Positions 55,870 to 64,000 of a DNA stretch of 64,000 bases are shown in pieces. The number at the start of each line of letters is the position of its first letter. Position 1 is the first letter of the stretch. Below the pieces are notes generated by a model, which was not told the origin of the DNA, ran no database searches, and saw nothing but the letters and a program-made list of their open reading frames with translations. Location of the stretch: assembly GCF_002855515.1 (NCBI RefSeq), contig NZ_PKRP01000005.1, positions 1 through 64,000 on the forward strand, in the 5' to 3' direction. A program made the position numbers and the translations under genes. The stretch is from Rhizobium sp. TH135. Lineage in GTDB: Bacteria; Pseudomonadota; Alphaproteobacteria; Rhizobiales; Rhizobiaceae.

Positions 55870-57273
55870 ATGGCCGAGGGCACAAAAGACACCAAATCCT
55901 CCAACCAGATGTGGGGCGGTCGCTTCGCCTCCGGCCCTTCGGCCATCATGGAGGAGATAAATGCCTCCATCGGTTTCGACAAGAAGCTTTACGCCCAGGA
56001 TATCCGCGGCTCAAAGGCGCATGCGACCATGCTGGCGCACCAAGGCATCATCTCGGCCGAAGATAAAGACAAGATCCTTCACGGCCTGGACACGATCCTG
56101 TCAGAGATCGAAAGCGGCCAGTTCGTCTTCTCGCGCAAGCTCGAAGACATCCATATGAACGTCGAGGCACGCCTTGCCGACCTGATCGGCTCCGCCGCCG
56201 GTCGTCTCCATACGGCCCGCTCGCGCAACGACCAGGTGGCCCTCGATTTCCGCCTCTGGGTAAAGGAAGAGCTGCAGAAGACGGAACAGGCGCTTTCCGG
56301 CCTGATCGCCGCCTTCCTCGACCGTGCCGAAGAACATGCCGACACCGTCATGCCCGGCTTCACCCATCTCCAGACGGCACAGCCGGTGACCTTTGGCCAC
56401 CACTGCATGGCCTATGTCGAGATGTTTGGCCGCGACCGCCAGCGCGTGCGTCACGCGATCGAACACTTGGACGAAAGCCCGATCGGCGCTGCAGCCCTTG
56501 CCGGCACCGGCTATCCGATTGACCGCCACATGACGGCGCAGGCACTTGGCTTCCGCGAGCCGACCCGCAACTCGATCGACACTGTGTCCGACCGCGACTT
56601 TGCGCTCGAATTCCTCTCGATTGCCTCGATTGCCGCCGTGCACCTTTCGCGACTGGCGGAAGAGATCGTCATCTGGTCGACGCCGCAATTCGGCTTCATC
56701 CGCCTATCGGATGCCTTCTCCACCGGCTCCTCGATCATGCCGCAGAAGAAGAACCCGGACGCAGCCGAACTGGTGCGCGCCAAGACCGGCCGCATCAACG
56801 GCTCGCTGATCGCACTTCTGACCGTGATGAAGGGCCTGCCGCTCGCCTATTCCAAGGACATGCAGGAAGACAAGGAACAGGTCTTCGACGCCGCCGAAAG
56901 CCTGGAACTGGCAATTGCCGCGATGACCGGCATGGTCACCGACATGACCATCCGCACCGACAAGATGAAGGCAGCTGCCGGTTCGGGTTACTCGACCGCG
57001 ACGGACCTGGCCGACTGGCTGGTCCGCGAAGCCGGCCTGCCCTTCCGCGACGCGCACCATGTGACCGGCAATGCGGTGGCCATGGCCGAGAAGAAGGGCT
57101 GCGATCTCGCCGAGCTTTCGCTGGAAGAGCTGCAGAGCATCAATTCAGCGATTACGGCCGACGTTTTCAATGTTTTGACCGTGGAAGCCTCGGTTGCCAG
57201 CCGCAAGAGCTTTGGCGGCACGGCACCGTCGGAAGTCAGGAAGCAGATCGCCTGGTGGCGTGCGCGCAACTGA
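55870..57273 (+). CDS. argH: Argininosuccinate lyase
   Basis: ArgH splits argininosuccinate into arginine and fumarate, the last step of arginine synthesis. The 467-aa product has [20 protein letters not shown] at the start, [40 protein letters not shown] and the superfamily signature [12 protein letters not shown] with the catalytic Ser loop. The ATG at 55870 gives the usual N-terminus; longer upstream frame lies opposite tlpA. It shares a 24-bp divergent gap with tlpA, so promoters must overlap the coding starts. A terminator follows at 57319-57342. Confidence 0.97.
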   Translation: MAEGTKDTKSSNQMWGGRFASGPSAIMEEINASIGFDKKLYAQDIRGSKAHATMLAHQGIISAEDKDKILHGLDTILSEIESGQFVFSRKLEDIHMNVEARLADLIGSAAGRLHTARSRNDQVALDFRLWVKEELQKTEQALSGLIAAFLDRAEEHADTVMPGFTHLQTAQPVTFGHHCMAYVEMFGRDRQRVRHAIEHLDESPIGAAALAGTGYPIDRHMTAQALGFREPTRNSIDTVSDRDFALEFLSIASIAAVHLSRLAEEIVIWSTPQFGFIRLSDAFSTGSSIMPQKKNPDAAELVRAKTGRINGSLIALLTVMKGLPLAYSKDMQEDKEQVFDAAESLELAIAAMTGMVTDMTIRTDKMKAAAGSGYSTATDLADWLVREAGLPFRDAHHVTGNAVAMAEKKGCDLAELSLEELQSINSAITADVFNVLTVEASVASRKSFGGTAPSEVRKQIAWWRARN

Positions 57274-57318
57274 CAGGGCAATCGATCACGCGCACATGCG
57301 GGACACATCACGAGATCA

Positions 57319-57342
57319 GGGGTGCACAAGCGCCCCTTTTTT
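57319..57342 (+). terminator. Terminator after argH
   Basis: A 7-bp stem (GGGGTGC 57319-57325 with GCGCCCC 57330-57336, one G-T pair) and tetraloop ACAA are followed by six T residues. It stands between argH and lptM, so lptM-lysA needs read-through or a promoter in the 29 bp after it. Confidence 0.85.
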
Positions 57343-57370
57343 CTGTACAGGCTAGCACAACAATATCTTC

Positions 57371-57571
57371 ATGGACCGGGTCATGGTGAATTCGCTGAAA
57401 CGCACGACGCTGACGCTCTCTCTCGTACTGGCCGCCTCGCTGGCTCTGTCCGCTTGCGGCCGCAAGGGCGATCTCGACCCGCCGAGCACGCCGGTCGACC
57501 AGCAGAACAAGCGCGGCGTCGAGGCCGAAAAGACCCCCGACACCCCCTTCCTCCTCGATCCGCTTCTTTGA
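57371..57571 (+). CDS. lptM: LptM-like small lipoprotein (LPS translocon maturation)
   Basis: The 66-aa product is a small lipoprotein: basic start, hydrophobic stretch (LTLSLVLAASLALS), lipobox LSAC with the lipidated Cys, then CGRKGDLDPPSTP, the signature of the YifL/LptM family. In E. coli LptM helps LptD oxidation and LptDE assembly. The position just before lysA is conserved from enterics to rhizobia. An ATG at 57383 is an alternative start. 13 bp separate it from lysA. Confidence 0.88.
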   Translation: MDRVMVNSLKRTTLTLSLVLAASLALSACGRKGDLDPPSTPVDQQNKRGVEAEKTPDTPFLLDPLL

Positions 57572-57584
57572 CAGGGCTTAACCC

Positions 57585-58853
57585 GTGAACCACTTCGAGT
57601 ATCGCGACGGCGTTCTCTACGCCGAGGGCGTGGCAATTCCTGAGATTGGGCGCAGCGTCGGCACACCCTTCTACTGCTATTCGACCGCAACGCTGGAGCG
57701 TCACTACAAGGTCTTCTCCAAGGCCTTCGACGGCGTCGATGCCCTCGTCTGCTATGCGATGAAAGCCAATTCCAACCAGGCCGTCCTGAAGACGCTGGGT
57801 CGTCTCGGCGCCGGCGTCGACGTGGTCTCGGAAGGCGAACTCCGCCGTGCACTCGCCGCCGGCATCCCCGCAGAGCGCATCATGTTCTCCGGCGTCGGCA
57901 AGACGCCGAGCGAGATGGATTTAGCACTTGAAGCCGGCATCTATTGCTTCAACGTCGAGAGCGAGCCGGAACTGGAAGTCCTGAACCAGCGCGCGATCAA
58001 GGCCGGCAAAAAGGCCCACGTCTCCTTCCGCGTCAATCCTGACGTCGATGCCAAGACCCATGCCAAGATCTCGACGGGCAAGAAGGAAAACAAGTTCGGC
58101 ATCTCCTTCGACCGGGCCCGCGCCGTCTATGCCCGTGCGGCTAGCCTAGAAGGCATCCAGGTGACCGGCATCGACATGCATATCGGCAGCCAGATCACCG
58201 ATCTGCAGCCCTTCGAGGACGCCTTCGGCCTGCTGCGCGAACTCGTCGAGACGCTGCGCGGCGACGGCCACAGCATCGATCACGTCGACGTCGGCGGTGG
58301 CCTCGGCATTCCCTACAAGGACGACAACAACCCGCCGCCGGAACCAGACGCCTATGCCCGGATCGTCAAGGATCAGCTGTCGAGCCTCAACTGCCGCATC
58401 GTCACTGAGCCCGGCCGCCTGATCGTCGGCAATGCGGGCATCCTGGTGACCGAGGTCATCTATGTGAAGGACGGCGGCGACAAGACCTTCGTCATCGTCG
58501 ACGGCGCGATGAACGACCTCATTCGCCCAACGCTCTATGAGGCCTATCACGAGATCAAGCCCGTGGTGATTTCGGCGGCGAACGCGCCGCGCATCAAGGC
58601 CGATGTGGTGGGTCCCGTCTGCGAGACCGGCGACTATCTGGCGCTCGACCGCGAGATGGCGATGCCGAAGCCCGGCGATCTGATCGCCGTCGGCTCCGCC
58701 GGTGCCTATGGCGCCGTGCAGGCGGGCACCTACAACACCCGCCGGCTGGTGCCGGAGGTGCTGGTGAACGGCGACGAGTTCCACGTGATTCGCCCGCGTC
58801 CGACCTATGAGGACCTGATCGCGCTCGACAGCGTGCCCGACTGGCTGGCCTGA
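57585..58853 (+). CDS. lysA: Diaminopimelate decarboxylase
   Basis: LysA makes L-lysine from meso-diaminopimelate using pyridoxal phosphate. The 422-aa product has the PLP lysine in ALVCYAMKANSNQAVLKTLG, HIGSQITDLQPFEDAFGLLR, DVGGGLGIPYKDDNNPPPEP (phosphate-binding glycine loop), EPGRLIVGNAGILVTEVIYV and the substrate loop GPVCETGDYLALDREM. Length is normal. It starts at GTG with AGGG upstream. It completes the lysine branch begun by lysC at 12 kb. Confidence 0.96.
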   Translation: MNHFEYRDGVLYAEGVAIPEIGRSVGTPFYCYSTATLERHYKVFSKAFDGVDALVCYAMKANSNQAVLKTLGRLGAGVDVVSEGELRRALAAGIPAERIMFSGVGKTPSEMDLALEAGIYCFNVESEPELEVLNQRAIKAGKKAHVSFRVNPDVDAKTHAKISTGKKENKFGISFDRARAVYARAASLEGIQVTGIDMHIGSQITDLQPFEDAFGLLRELVETLRGDGHSIDHVDVGGGLGIPYKDDNNPPPEPDAYARIVKDQLSSLNCRIVTEPGRLIVGNAGILVTEVIYVKDGGDKTFVIVDGAMNDLIRPTLYEAYHEIKPVVISAANAPRIKADVVGPVCETGDYLALDREMAMPKPGDLIAVGSAGAYGAVQAGTYNTRRLVPEVLVNGDEFHVIRPRPTYEDLIALDSVPDWLA

Positions 58854-58870
58854 TCCATTCACAATTCGGC

Positions 58871-58899
58871 GATGAGGCGGGAAAAACCCTCGCCTCATC
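58871..58899 (+). terminator. Probable terminator after lysA
   Basis: A 9-bp perfect stem (58871-58879 with 58891-58899) encloses an A-rich loop. It is not followed by a clear T run, so termination efficiency is uncertain. Confidence 0.5.
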
Positions 58900-58987
58900 C
58901 TTGCCGCCCTCGTCTTCGCCACAAAGACTGCTATCTTCGAGAACAATCAGCCGTGTCTGACGCGCGGCGCTCTCGGAGACCAGACGG

Positions 58988-61669
58988 ATGAGCTATTCCC
59001 GCCCGGCCAGCCACAGGAAAGGCGCCTTCAAGGACGACCCTGCGCTCGCGCGTCGCGTTGGCGTGAAACGTGTGCTTGCCCGTTCCGTGCTGTTTGCCGA
59101 GCGCCTGCTGCCGCTCTTCCTGCCGGTCGCCGGCATTGCCGCCCTCTTCGTCTCGCTTGCCTGGTTCGGCGTCTACCGCGAAGTGCCGGATCTCCTCCGC
59201 CTCGCGATCGTCTTCATCCTCGTCTTTGCGTTTGTCGCCTCCTTCCTGCCCTTCCTCAAAGTGCGTCTGCCGAGCATTCCGGAAGCCGACCGGCTGCTGG
59301 AGGAGCGCAATGGCCTCGCCCACCAGCCGGTGGCGGTCCAGGACGACCAGCTCTCCGCCGAGACGCCCTTTGCCCGGGCACTCTGGCAGGAGCACCAGCG
59401 GCGCATGGCAGAGCGCATCGCAGCGCTCGATGCCGGCCTGCCACAGCCCGACATCGCCCGCTATGACCGCTATGCCCTGCGCGCCGTGCCGGCCCTGCTC
59501 TTCGTCACGGCCCTCGCCTATTCCGGCTCCAATGGCGCCGGGCAGATTGCCGATGCCTTCCGCCAGCATGTGCCGGAGAGCGAGGCGCCGACGATCCGCA
59601 TCGATGCCTGGATCACGCCGCCGGGCTATACCGGCCAGCCGCCGGTCTTCCTGTCCGGCCTCGGCACACAGGATGCGGCCGGCGTGACCGTGCCGCAGAA
59701 GTCGAAGATCACCGTGCGCATCAGCGGCGGGGTTTCCGACGAGAAGGTTCTCTTCGTCAAACAGTCTGATGGCGCAGTCCTCGACGTGGCGGAGAAGGAC
59801 GATGCGGCCCGCAGGCCCACGGCCGGCTCCGAGACAGACGCAATCAGTCAGACGGTCGTCCCGACCCCGCCGCCGGCGCCCGCGCCAAACGCCCCGATGG
59901 TCGCACGCACGCACGAGCTGGAACTGGCGGAAGCCGGCGAACTGCGCGTTGCCGACCGCACCTGGACCATCGGCGTGACGCCGGACAAGGCACCGGAAAT
60001 CGCCTTCGACGGCGTGCCGCGCCGCGCAATCAACGGCGCTTTGGAGATCGCCTTCCTCGCCAAGGACGACTACGGCCTGCGTGAGGCCCATGCCGAGATC
60101 ATGCCGATCGAGCAGCAGCCGGGCGCGACCCCGCTCTATCCGCTGCCAGACTACAAGCTCGACCTGCCGCGCCACAATGCCCGCGACACCAAGGGTGTTG
60201 CGAGCCGCAACATCACCGAACACCCGCTCGCCGGCCAGATGGTGACGATCACGCTGGTCGCGACCGACGGCGCCGGCCAGACGGGGCGCAGCGAACCGGT
60301 CGAGATGCAGCTGCCCGCGCGCAATTTCAACGAACCGCTGGCGGCTTCCGTGGCCGAGCAGCGGCAGATCTTTGCGCTCGACACCCGCCAGATGCCCCAG
60401 GCGATCGCCTTCAACGAGGCCATCGTGCTGCGCGCCGACGAGACCATCCCTGATCTTGGCAACTTCATCGCGCTGGAAAGCGCCCGTGCTCGTATGTCCA
60501 TGGCGCGCGGCGAGGAACTGCTTAAGGATACCGCAGACTATCTCTGGGAAATCGCGCTTGGCATGGAGGACGGCGATCTGTCGCTGGCCGAACGCCGTCT
60601 GCGCGACGCCCAGCAGGCACTGTCCGATGCGCTGGAGAACGGTGCATCCGACGAGGAAATCCAGCGGCTGATGGCCGAGCTGCGCTCCGCGATGCAGGAG
60701 TTCCTCCAGGCGCTGGCCGAGCGCATGCCCAATCAGCAGGGCGAGCCGCAGCAGAATGCCGAGAACATGCTACGCCAACAGGATCTCGACAACATGCTCG
60801 ACCAGCTGGAGAACCTGGCGCGCTCCGGCAATCGCGACCAGGCGCAGCAGCTTCTGTCGGAACTGCAGCGCATGATGAACAACCTGCAGGCAGGCCGTCC
60901 GCAGCAGGGCCAGCAGCAACAGAACAGCGAGGCTCGCCGCCAGATCGACAAGCTCGGCGAGATCATGCAGGAGCAGCAGCGGCTGATGGACGAGACATTC
61001 CGCCTCGACCAGGCCCTGCGCGACCGCATGCAGCGCGGAGACCCGCAGCAGGGCGAGGAAGGTGCCCAGGGCCAGCAGCAGCAGGGTCAGCAACAGCAAG
61101 GCCAGCAGGGTCAACAGGGACAGCAAGGCGAGCAGGGCCAGCAGAACCTCGATGGCATGACCGCAGAGCAGCTGCGTGAGGCGCTGAGGCAGTTGCGCGA
61201 ACAGCAGGAGCAGCTCGGCCAGCAGCTAGGCGAATTGCAGGAGGGCCTGAAGGGTCTCGGCATGGAACCGGGTCCCGGCTTCGGTGAGGCGCAGCAGGAA
61301 ATGCAGGGCGCCGGCGAAGCTCTCGGCCAGGGTCAGGGCGGTCCGGCCGTAGAAGGCCAGGGACGCGCCATGGAGGCGCTGCGCCAGGGCGCCCGTGACA
61401 TGATGAACCAGATGATGCAGGCGCAGCAGGGCCAGGGCGGTCAGGGTCCGCAGATGGGCCAGGGTCAGGGCAACCAGGATGGCCGCGACCCGCTGGGTCG
61501 CCCGCGTGCCACCAGCGGCCCTGATTTCGGCGAACAGGTCAAGGTTCCCGACGAGATCGACGTCCAGCGCGCCCGGGAGATCCTGGAAGCCATCCGCGAG
61601 AAGCTCGGCGAGAACTCCAGCCCCGAGATCGAACGGCGCTATCTTGAGCGGCTACTGGACATCCAGTGA
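58988..61669 (+). CDS. TIGR02302 / DUF4175 family membrane protein with Gln/Gly-rich repeats
   Basis: The 893-aa product matches the alphaproteobacterial TIGR02302 family: two hydrophobic helices near residues 35-80 (LLPLFLPVAGIAALFVSLAW and FILVFAFVASFLPFL), a third near 170, a predicted periplasmic beta-rich middle (IRIDAWITPPGYTGQPPVFL and the repeat VPRRAINGALEIAFLAKDDY), and a long C-terminal part of amphipathic helices with a low-complexity Gln/Gly tract at about residues 620-840 (many QQGQQ units) before a conserved tail, VQRAREILEAIREKLGENSS. Function is unknown. It follows lysA by 134 bp and has its own terminator. Confidence 0.9.
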   Translation: MSYSRPASHRKGAFKDDPALARRVGVKRVLARSVLFAERLLPLFLPVAGIAALFVSLAWFGVYREVPDLLRLAIVFILVFAFVASFLPFLKVRLPSIPEADRLLEERNGLAHQPVAVQDDQLSAETPFARALWQEHQRRMAERIAALDAGLPQPDIARYDRYALRAVPALLFVTALAYSGSNGAGQIADAFRQHVPESEAPTIRIDAWITPPGYTGQPPVFLSGLGTQDAAGVTVPQKSKITVRISGGVSDEKVLFVKQSDGAVLDVAEKDDAARRPTAGSETDAISQTVVPTPPPAPAPNAPMVARTHELELAEAGELRVADRTWTIGVTPDKAPEIAFDGVPRRAINGALEIAFLAKDDYGLREAHAEIMPIEQQPGATPLYPLPDYKLDLPRHNARDTKGVASRNITEHPLAGQMVTITLVATDGAGQTGRSEPVEMQLPARNFNEPLAASVAEQRQIFALDTRQMPQAIAFNEAIVLRADETIPDLGNFIALESARARMSMARGEELLKDTADYLWEIALGMEDGDLSLAERRLRDAQQALSDALENGASDEEIQRLMAELRSAMQEFLQALAERMPNQQGEPQQNAENMLRQQDLDNMLDQLENLARSGNRDQAQQLLSELQRMMNNLQAGRPQQGQQQQNSEARRQIDKLGEIMQEQQRLMDETFRLDQALRDRMQRGDPQQGEEGAQGQQQQGQQQQGQQGQQGQQGEQGQQNLDGMTAEQLREALRQLREQQEQLGQQLGELQEGLKGLGMEPGPGFGEAQQEMQGAGEALGQGQGGPAVEGQGRAMEALRQGARDMMNQMMQAQQGQGGQGPQMGQGQGNQDGRDPLGRPRATSGPDFGEQVKVPDEIDVQRAREILEAIREKLGENSSPEIERRYLERLLDIQ

Positions 61670-61695
61670 GGCCGTAGCGATTTTGCAGAAATGAC

Positions 61696-61722
61696 AACGC
61701 CCGCATCAGCGGGCGTTTGTTT
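61696..61722 (+). terminator. Terminator after the TIGR02302 gene
   Basis: A perfect 9-bp stem (61696-61704 with 61709-61717) and ATCA tetraloop are followed by TTGTTTGTT. It lies between convergent genes and may also serve cpdR. Confidence 0.9.
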
Positions 61723-61746
61723 GTTCATCGATATGTTCGGTGGTTT

Positions 61747-62106
61747 TTAGCCCGCAAGCGCCAAAGCCACGGCCTTGCGGATATCCGGAAGCGCGAAGGG
61801 CTTGGAGACGACATCGACGATCTTCGAGGAAAGATCGTCGGCGCGCTCGCGCTGTTCGGCATAGCCGGTCATCAGCAGGATCTTCATCTCGGGAAATTCG
61901 GAATGGGCGCGATGCGCAAGCTCGATGCCGTCCATGACGGGCATGCGGATATCGGAGAGCAAGAGGTCGAAGGCGCTTTCGGAAAGCTTTTCGAGACCTT
62001 CGGCACCATCAGCAGCCTCGTGTGTCTCATGGCCATCGAGGCGAAGCGCACGCGCCACGAAAGAGCGGAGGGAGTCTTCGTCTTCGGTGATGAGGATTCT
62101 CGCCAT
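61747..62106 (-). CDS. cpdR: Cell-cycle response regulator CpdR
   Basis: CpdR is a single-domain response regulator of the CckA-ChpT relay. Unphosphorylated, it primes the ClpXP protease to degrade cell-cycle proteins such as PdeA and, through adaptors, CtrA. The 119-aa product is only a receiver domain: acidic pocket ITEDEDSLR, phosphoacceptor D52 in LLLSDIRMPVMDGIELAHRA, conserved Thr in LLMTGYAEQRERADDL and Lys in VVSKPFALPDI. The GYAEQRERADDL and DVVSKPF segments are typical of CpdR. It lies downstream of hpt on the same strand behind a terminator-like hairpin. Confidence 0.92.
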   Translation of the reverse strand: MARILITEDEDSLRSFVARALRLDGHETHEAADGAEGLEKLSESAFDLLLSDIRMPVMDGIELAHRAHSEFPEMKILLMTGYAEQRERADDLSSKIVDVVSKPFALPDIRKAVALALAG

Positions 62107-62180
62107 GGTTGAAGTCTTCTCCCGCGTCCTTTGAGCCTTGCGAGAGGCAAATCACCAGACTTTCCTTGTCGAGTGGTAAA

Positions 62181-62201
62181 CGCGGGACGCCTCGTCCCGC
62201 G
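62181..62201 (-). terminator. Terminator-like hairpin after hpt
   Basis: A perfect 9-bp GC-rich stem (62181-62189 with 62193-62201) with a 3-nt loop is followed on the minus strand by TTTACCAC. It lies between hpt and cpdR. Confidence 0.6.
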
Positions 62202-62256
62202 CGATGGTTAACAGCTCACTGCCGTCGAATGGTCAGATGTTCCCTTCTGGAACAGC

Positions 62257-62799
62257 TTAAGCGTCGCCGGTGACCACGCCGACGAAGGGCAATTCGCGGA
62301 ACGCATAGGCCACGTCCATGCCGTAACCGACAACGAAATAATCGGGGCATTCAAAGCCGACATAATCAGCCTCAAACACTTCTTTTCGCTTCACTTTCTT
62401 GTCGAGGAGGACGGCGATCGTGACGTTGGCGGCACCCCGCTCGAACATCAGTTCCTTGGCGAAAAGCAGGGTACGGCCGGACTCGAGAATGTCGTCGATG
62501 AGGAGGATGTTGCGCCCCTTCACGTCACTGTCGATGTCCTTGATGATCTTCACGCCCTGGGACACGGTGCCTGTGCCATAGCTGGACAGGGTGATGAACT
62601 CGACCTCGGGAGCGAGACCGACATCATGCAACGCACGAATGAGGTCCGCGGCGAAGATGAAGGAGCCCTTGAGCACCGAGATGACCAGAAGGTCGTCGCA
62701 GGGACCCTTGATGATATCCTGGGCGAGTTCGAGATTACGCTGCCGGATCTGCTCGGCGGTAAAGAGCGGTTCGATGTTCTTTCCGCGAACAACGGGCAT
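62257..62799 (-). CDS. hpt: Hypoxanthine phosphoribosyltransferase
   Basis: Hpt salvages hypoxanthine and guanine to IMP and GMP using PRPP. The 180-aa product has LLVISVLKGSFIFAADLIRA, the PRPP loop NILLIDDILESGRTLLFAKE, and the C-terminal DYFVVGYGMDVAYAFRELPF that stacks on the purine. Length is typical of the Hpt (not Gpt) group. The ATG has AGGAG upstream. The neighbourhood of cpdR and ftsE is common in Rhizobiaceae. Confidence 0.96.
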   Translation of the reverse strand: MPVVRGKNIEPLFTAEQIRQRNLELAQDIIKGPCDDLLVISVLKGSFIFAADLIRALHDVGLAPEVEFITLSSYGTGTVSQGVKIIKDIDSDVKGRNILLIDDILESGRTLLFAKELMFERGAANVTIAVLLDKKVKRKEVFEADYVGFECPDYFVVGYGMDVAYAFRELPFVGVVTGDA

Positions 62800-62882
62800 G
62801 GGAAACTCCTAGCGTGTCGACCTGAGGTCCTTGAGCCGGCGATCTGCCGGAAAGGCACGGGCCTTAGCACACTGGCGGCGCC

Positions 62883-63533
62883 TTAGGCACCCGCCTCTTC
62901 GAAGGAAAGCCGGACTTCCGGCATTTTTCCACCAGGATGCTGGAGCCGGGTGACAATCCCGCGGCTCTCGCCACCATCAAGACTGTCCACCGGCGGCTCG
63001 ATATAGGTGCTGGCAATGACCTGACCGTCGATGAGCAGATCGGCGCGGAGCTTGGGAAGCGTCACCTCGCGGCCGGTACGGTTTTCGACGATCGCGTTCA
63101 GCAGCAGTACGCGCATGCCGTTGCGGTCCTGTGGTGTCAGGTTCACATGGGTGAAGTCGAGCGGCTTGGCGGCGATTTCCGGATGTTCGCCACTGCCGAA
63201 GACAAGCTGGCCGGCCAGCGAGAACATCGACACGAAGGCGATCGCGACAAGAAGCGAGAAGGCGACATCAGAAAGCCGCTGAAGGCGGGTTTCCACGCGT
63301 TCGATGACTGTGCGCAGCAGAGCGCTGATATCAGAGGGAGTGGCCGCGACTGTGGGCGCTACGGCCGGACGCGGCGACGGCTTGGGCGTCTCGCGCACCG
63401 TGACGAACTGCGCGTCAACAACGTCGGGACGACCCATGCGCTGCTGCGGCTCGATCCGGCGGCGGGCACGATCCGGCGGCAGGAGGTCGAGGTCCGCGGC
63501 TGCGGCCTGCTTCTGATGACGGAAAGCGCTCAT
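62883..63533 (-). CDS. DUF3426-like single-pass membrane protein, lacking the zinc finger
   Basis: The 216-aa product has a polar N-terminus of about 85 residues (DLLPPDRARRRIEPQQRMGR and a Pro/Ala-rich stretch), one hydrophobic helix (AFSLLVAIAFVSMFSLAGQL) and a C-terminal domain (MRVLLLNAIVENRTGREVTL, VIASTYIEPPVDSLDGGESR) that resembles the DUF3426 beta-sandwich found in proteins encoded next to ftsE in Alphaproteobacteria. Those usually begin with an MJ0042 zinc finger, which is absent here. The start at 63533 has AAAGGTC upstream. It is divergent from ftsE. Function unknown. Confidence 0.75.
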   Translation of the reverse strand: MSAFRHQKQAAAADLDLLPPDRARRRIEPQQRMGRPDVVDAQFVTVRETPKPSPRPAVAPTVAATPSDISALLRTVIERVETRLQRLSDVAFSLLVAIAFVSMFSLAGQLVFGSGEHPEIAAKPLDFTHVNLTPQDRNGMRVLLLNAIVENRTGREVTLPKLRADLLIDGQVIASTYIEPPVDSLDGGESRGIVTRLQHPGGKMPEVRLSFEEAGA

Positions 63534-63732
63534 GCGTGCGGACCTTTCGCACAGCCAAATCGGATACCCCGAAAGTCGGCGGTTGAAACGAATCCTCTCC
63601 AGACGTAAATTCAAATGGTTAATGCTTCGGAAAGACGGGCGGAAAAGCCTGGGATCCGGGAGCATGTTTACCGGCCGTTGACGATCTTCGTTTACGTGCC
63701 CCAGACCTCGGACACGTCAGACTGGGCCCCCT

Positions 63733-64000
63733 TTGATCCATTTCGAAAATGTCGGCCTGCGCTATGGAATGGGACCGGAGATCCTCCGCGACCTGACCTT
63801 CGACCTGCCGAAAGGGTCCTTCCAGTTTCTGACTGGTCCGTCCGGCGCCGGCAAGACAACACTCCTGCGCCTGTTGTTCATGTCGCTGCAGCCGACGCGC
63901 GGCCTGATCCGCAGCTTCGGGCGTGATATCACCAGCATTCCGCGGAGCGAGCTGCCGATGCTGCGTCGCCGGGTGGGCATCGTCTTCCAGGATTTCCGCC
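63733..64000 (+). CDS. ftsE: Cell division ATP-binding protein FtsE (5' part, cut by window edge)
   Basis: FtsE with FtsX forms an ABC-type complex that couples divisome assembly to periplasmic amidase or M23 peptidase activation. The visible 89 codons read IHFENVGLRYGMGPEILRDL, the Walker A loop FLTGPSGAGKTTLLRLLFMS, LQPTRGLIRSFGRDI and the Q-loop VGIVFQDFR, with the Tyr-Gly of FtsE near the start. No ATG precedes this; translation most likely begins at TTG 63733, directly before the conserved IHFEN. The rest of the gene lies beyond 64000. Confidence 0.9.
   Translation, partial: MIHFENVGLRYGMGPEILRDLTFDLPKGSFQFLTGPSGAGKTTLLRLLFMSLQPTRGLIRSFGRDITSIPRSELPMLRRRVGIVFQDFR

Noticed and set aside
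61060-61140. Repeat tract in the TIGR02302 gene as a frameshift or assembly artefact.
   Set aside because: The reading frame passes through the tract and continues into a conserved C-terminus, so the gene is intact.

Overview
The window looks like core chromosome of an alphaproteobacterium of the family Rhizobiaceae (Rhizobium / Agrobacterium / Ciceribacter type). The evidence is high GC with strong third-position GC bias, gene orders such as lysC-ptsP-prfA-prmC-DUF4167-clpB, argH-lptM-lysA-TIGR02302 and hpt near ftsE, and family-typical genes: the aminoacyl-phosphatidylglycerol pair lpiA-acvB, the cell-cycle regulator cpdR, a PduO-type adenosyltransferase and a GluQRS. No phage, insertion sequence, CRISPR array or clear genomic island was seen. 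One tRNA is present, tRNA-Leu(CAA).

Layout. 1-3.2 kb: an M23 murein peptidase and a DUF805 membrane protein on +. 3.2-12.7 kb (-): clpB behind a heat-shock-like promoter, a DUF4167 protein, prmC/prfA, ptsP and lysC. 13-17 kb (+): lpiA-acvB, which make, flip and hydrolyse lysyl-phosphatidylglycerol. 17-24.9 kb: SH3 protein, ubiG-DUF924, the minus-strand run comF-grxC-nitrilase-DUF1178-DUF3291, a methyltransferase, an orphan Flp pilin unit, then mutT, GNAT and argJ. 26-30 kb: a periplasmic parvulin divergent from secA. 30-34 kb (+): acyltransferase-3, a Wzx/MATE-like flippase and a FemAB/CelD-like GNAT, apparently one envelope-glycan unit. 34-38.4 kb (-): an acyl-CoA synthetase, an MbcA/ParS-like antitoxin-domain protein with no partner, and a CPA2 antiporter. 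38.4-46.2 kb: a small XRE regulator, tRNA-Leu, an orphan HisKA_2 sensor kinase, dsbB, HNH endonuclease, AlkA-like glycosylase, gluQ, YihY, SDR, a 65-aa membrane protein and cobalamin adenosyltransferase.

46.2-47.46 kb is the longest stretch without a convincing gene. It holds three palindromic intergenic elements and a very hairpin-dense GC-rich block followed by a terminator-like stem and a T tract. I regard this as the most interesting unexplained signal. 47.5-55.2 kb (+): rhomboid protease; etfBA behind a 16-bp palindromic operator resembling a MerR-family (LiuR-type) site; 3-hydroxyacyl-CoA dehydrogenase; and a complete sulfate ABC transporter (sbp-cysTWA) with a three-hairpin leader and an internal hairpin. 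55.2-64 kb: tlpA divergent from argH; lptM, lysA, a TIGR02302 protein; then cpdR, hpt, a DUF3426-like membrane protein, and the truncated start of ftsE at the right edge.

Functionally this is mainly housekeeping: translation termination (prfA/prmC), protein secretion and folding (secA, parvulin, dsbB, tlpA, clpB), arginine and lysine biosynthesis (argJ, argH, lysC, lysA), sulfur uptake, beta-oxidation electron transfer, and envelope homeostasis (M23, lpiA-acvB, the flippase cluster, lptM). Accessory novelty is limited. The best leads are non-coding structures and a few orphan regulators.
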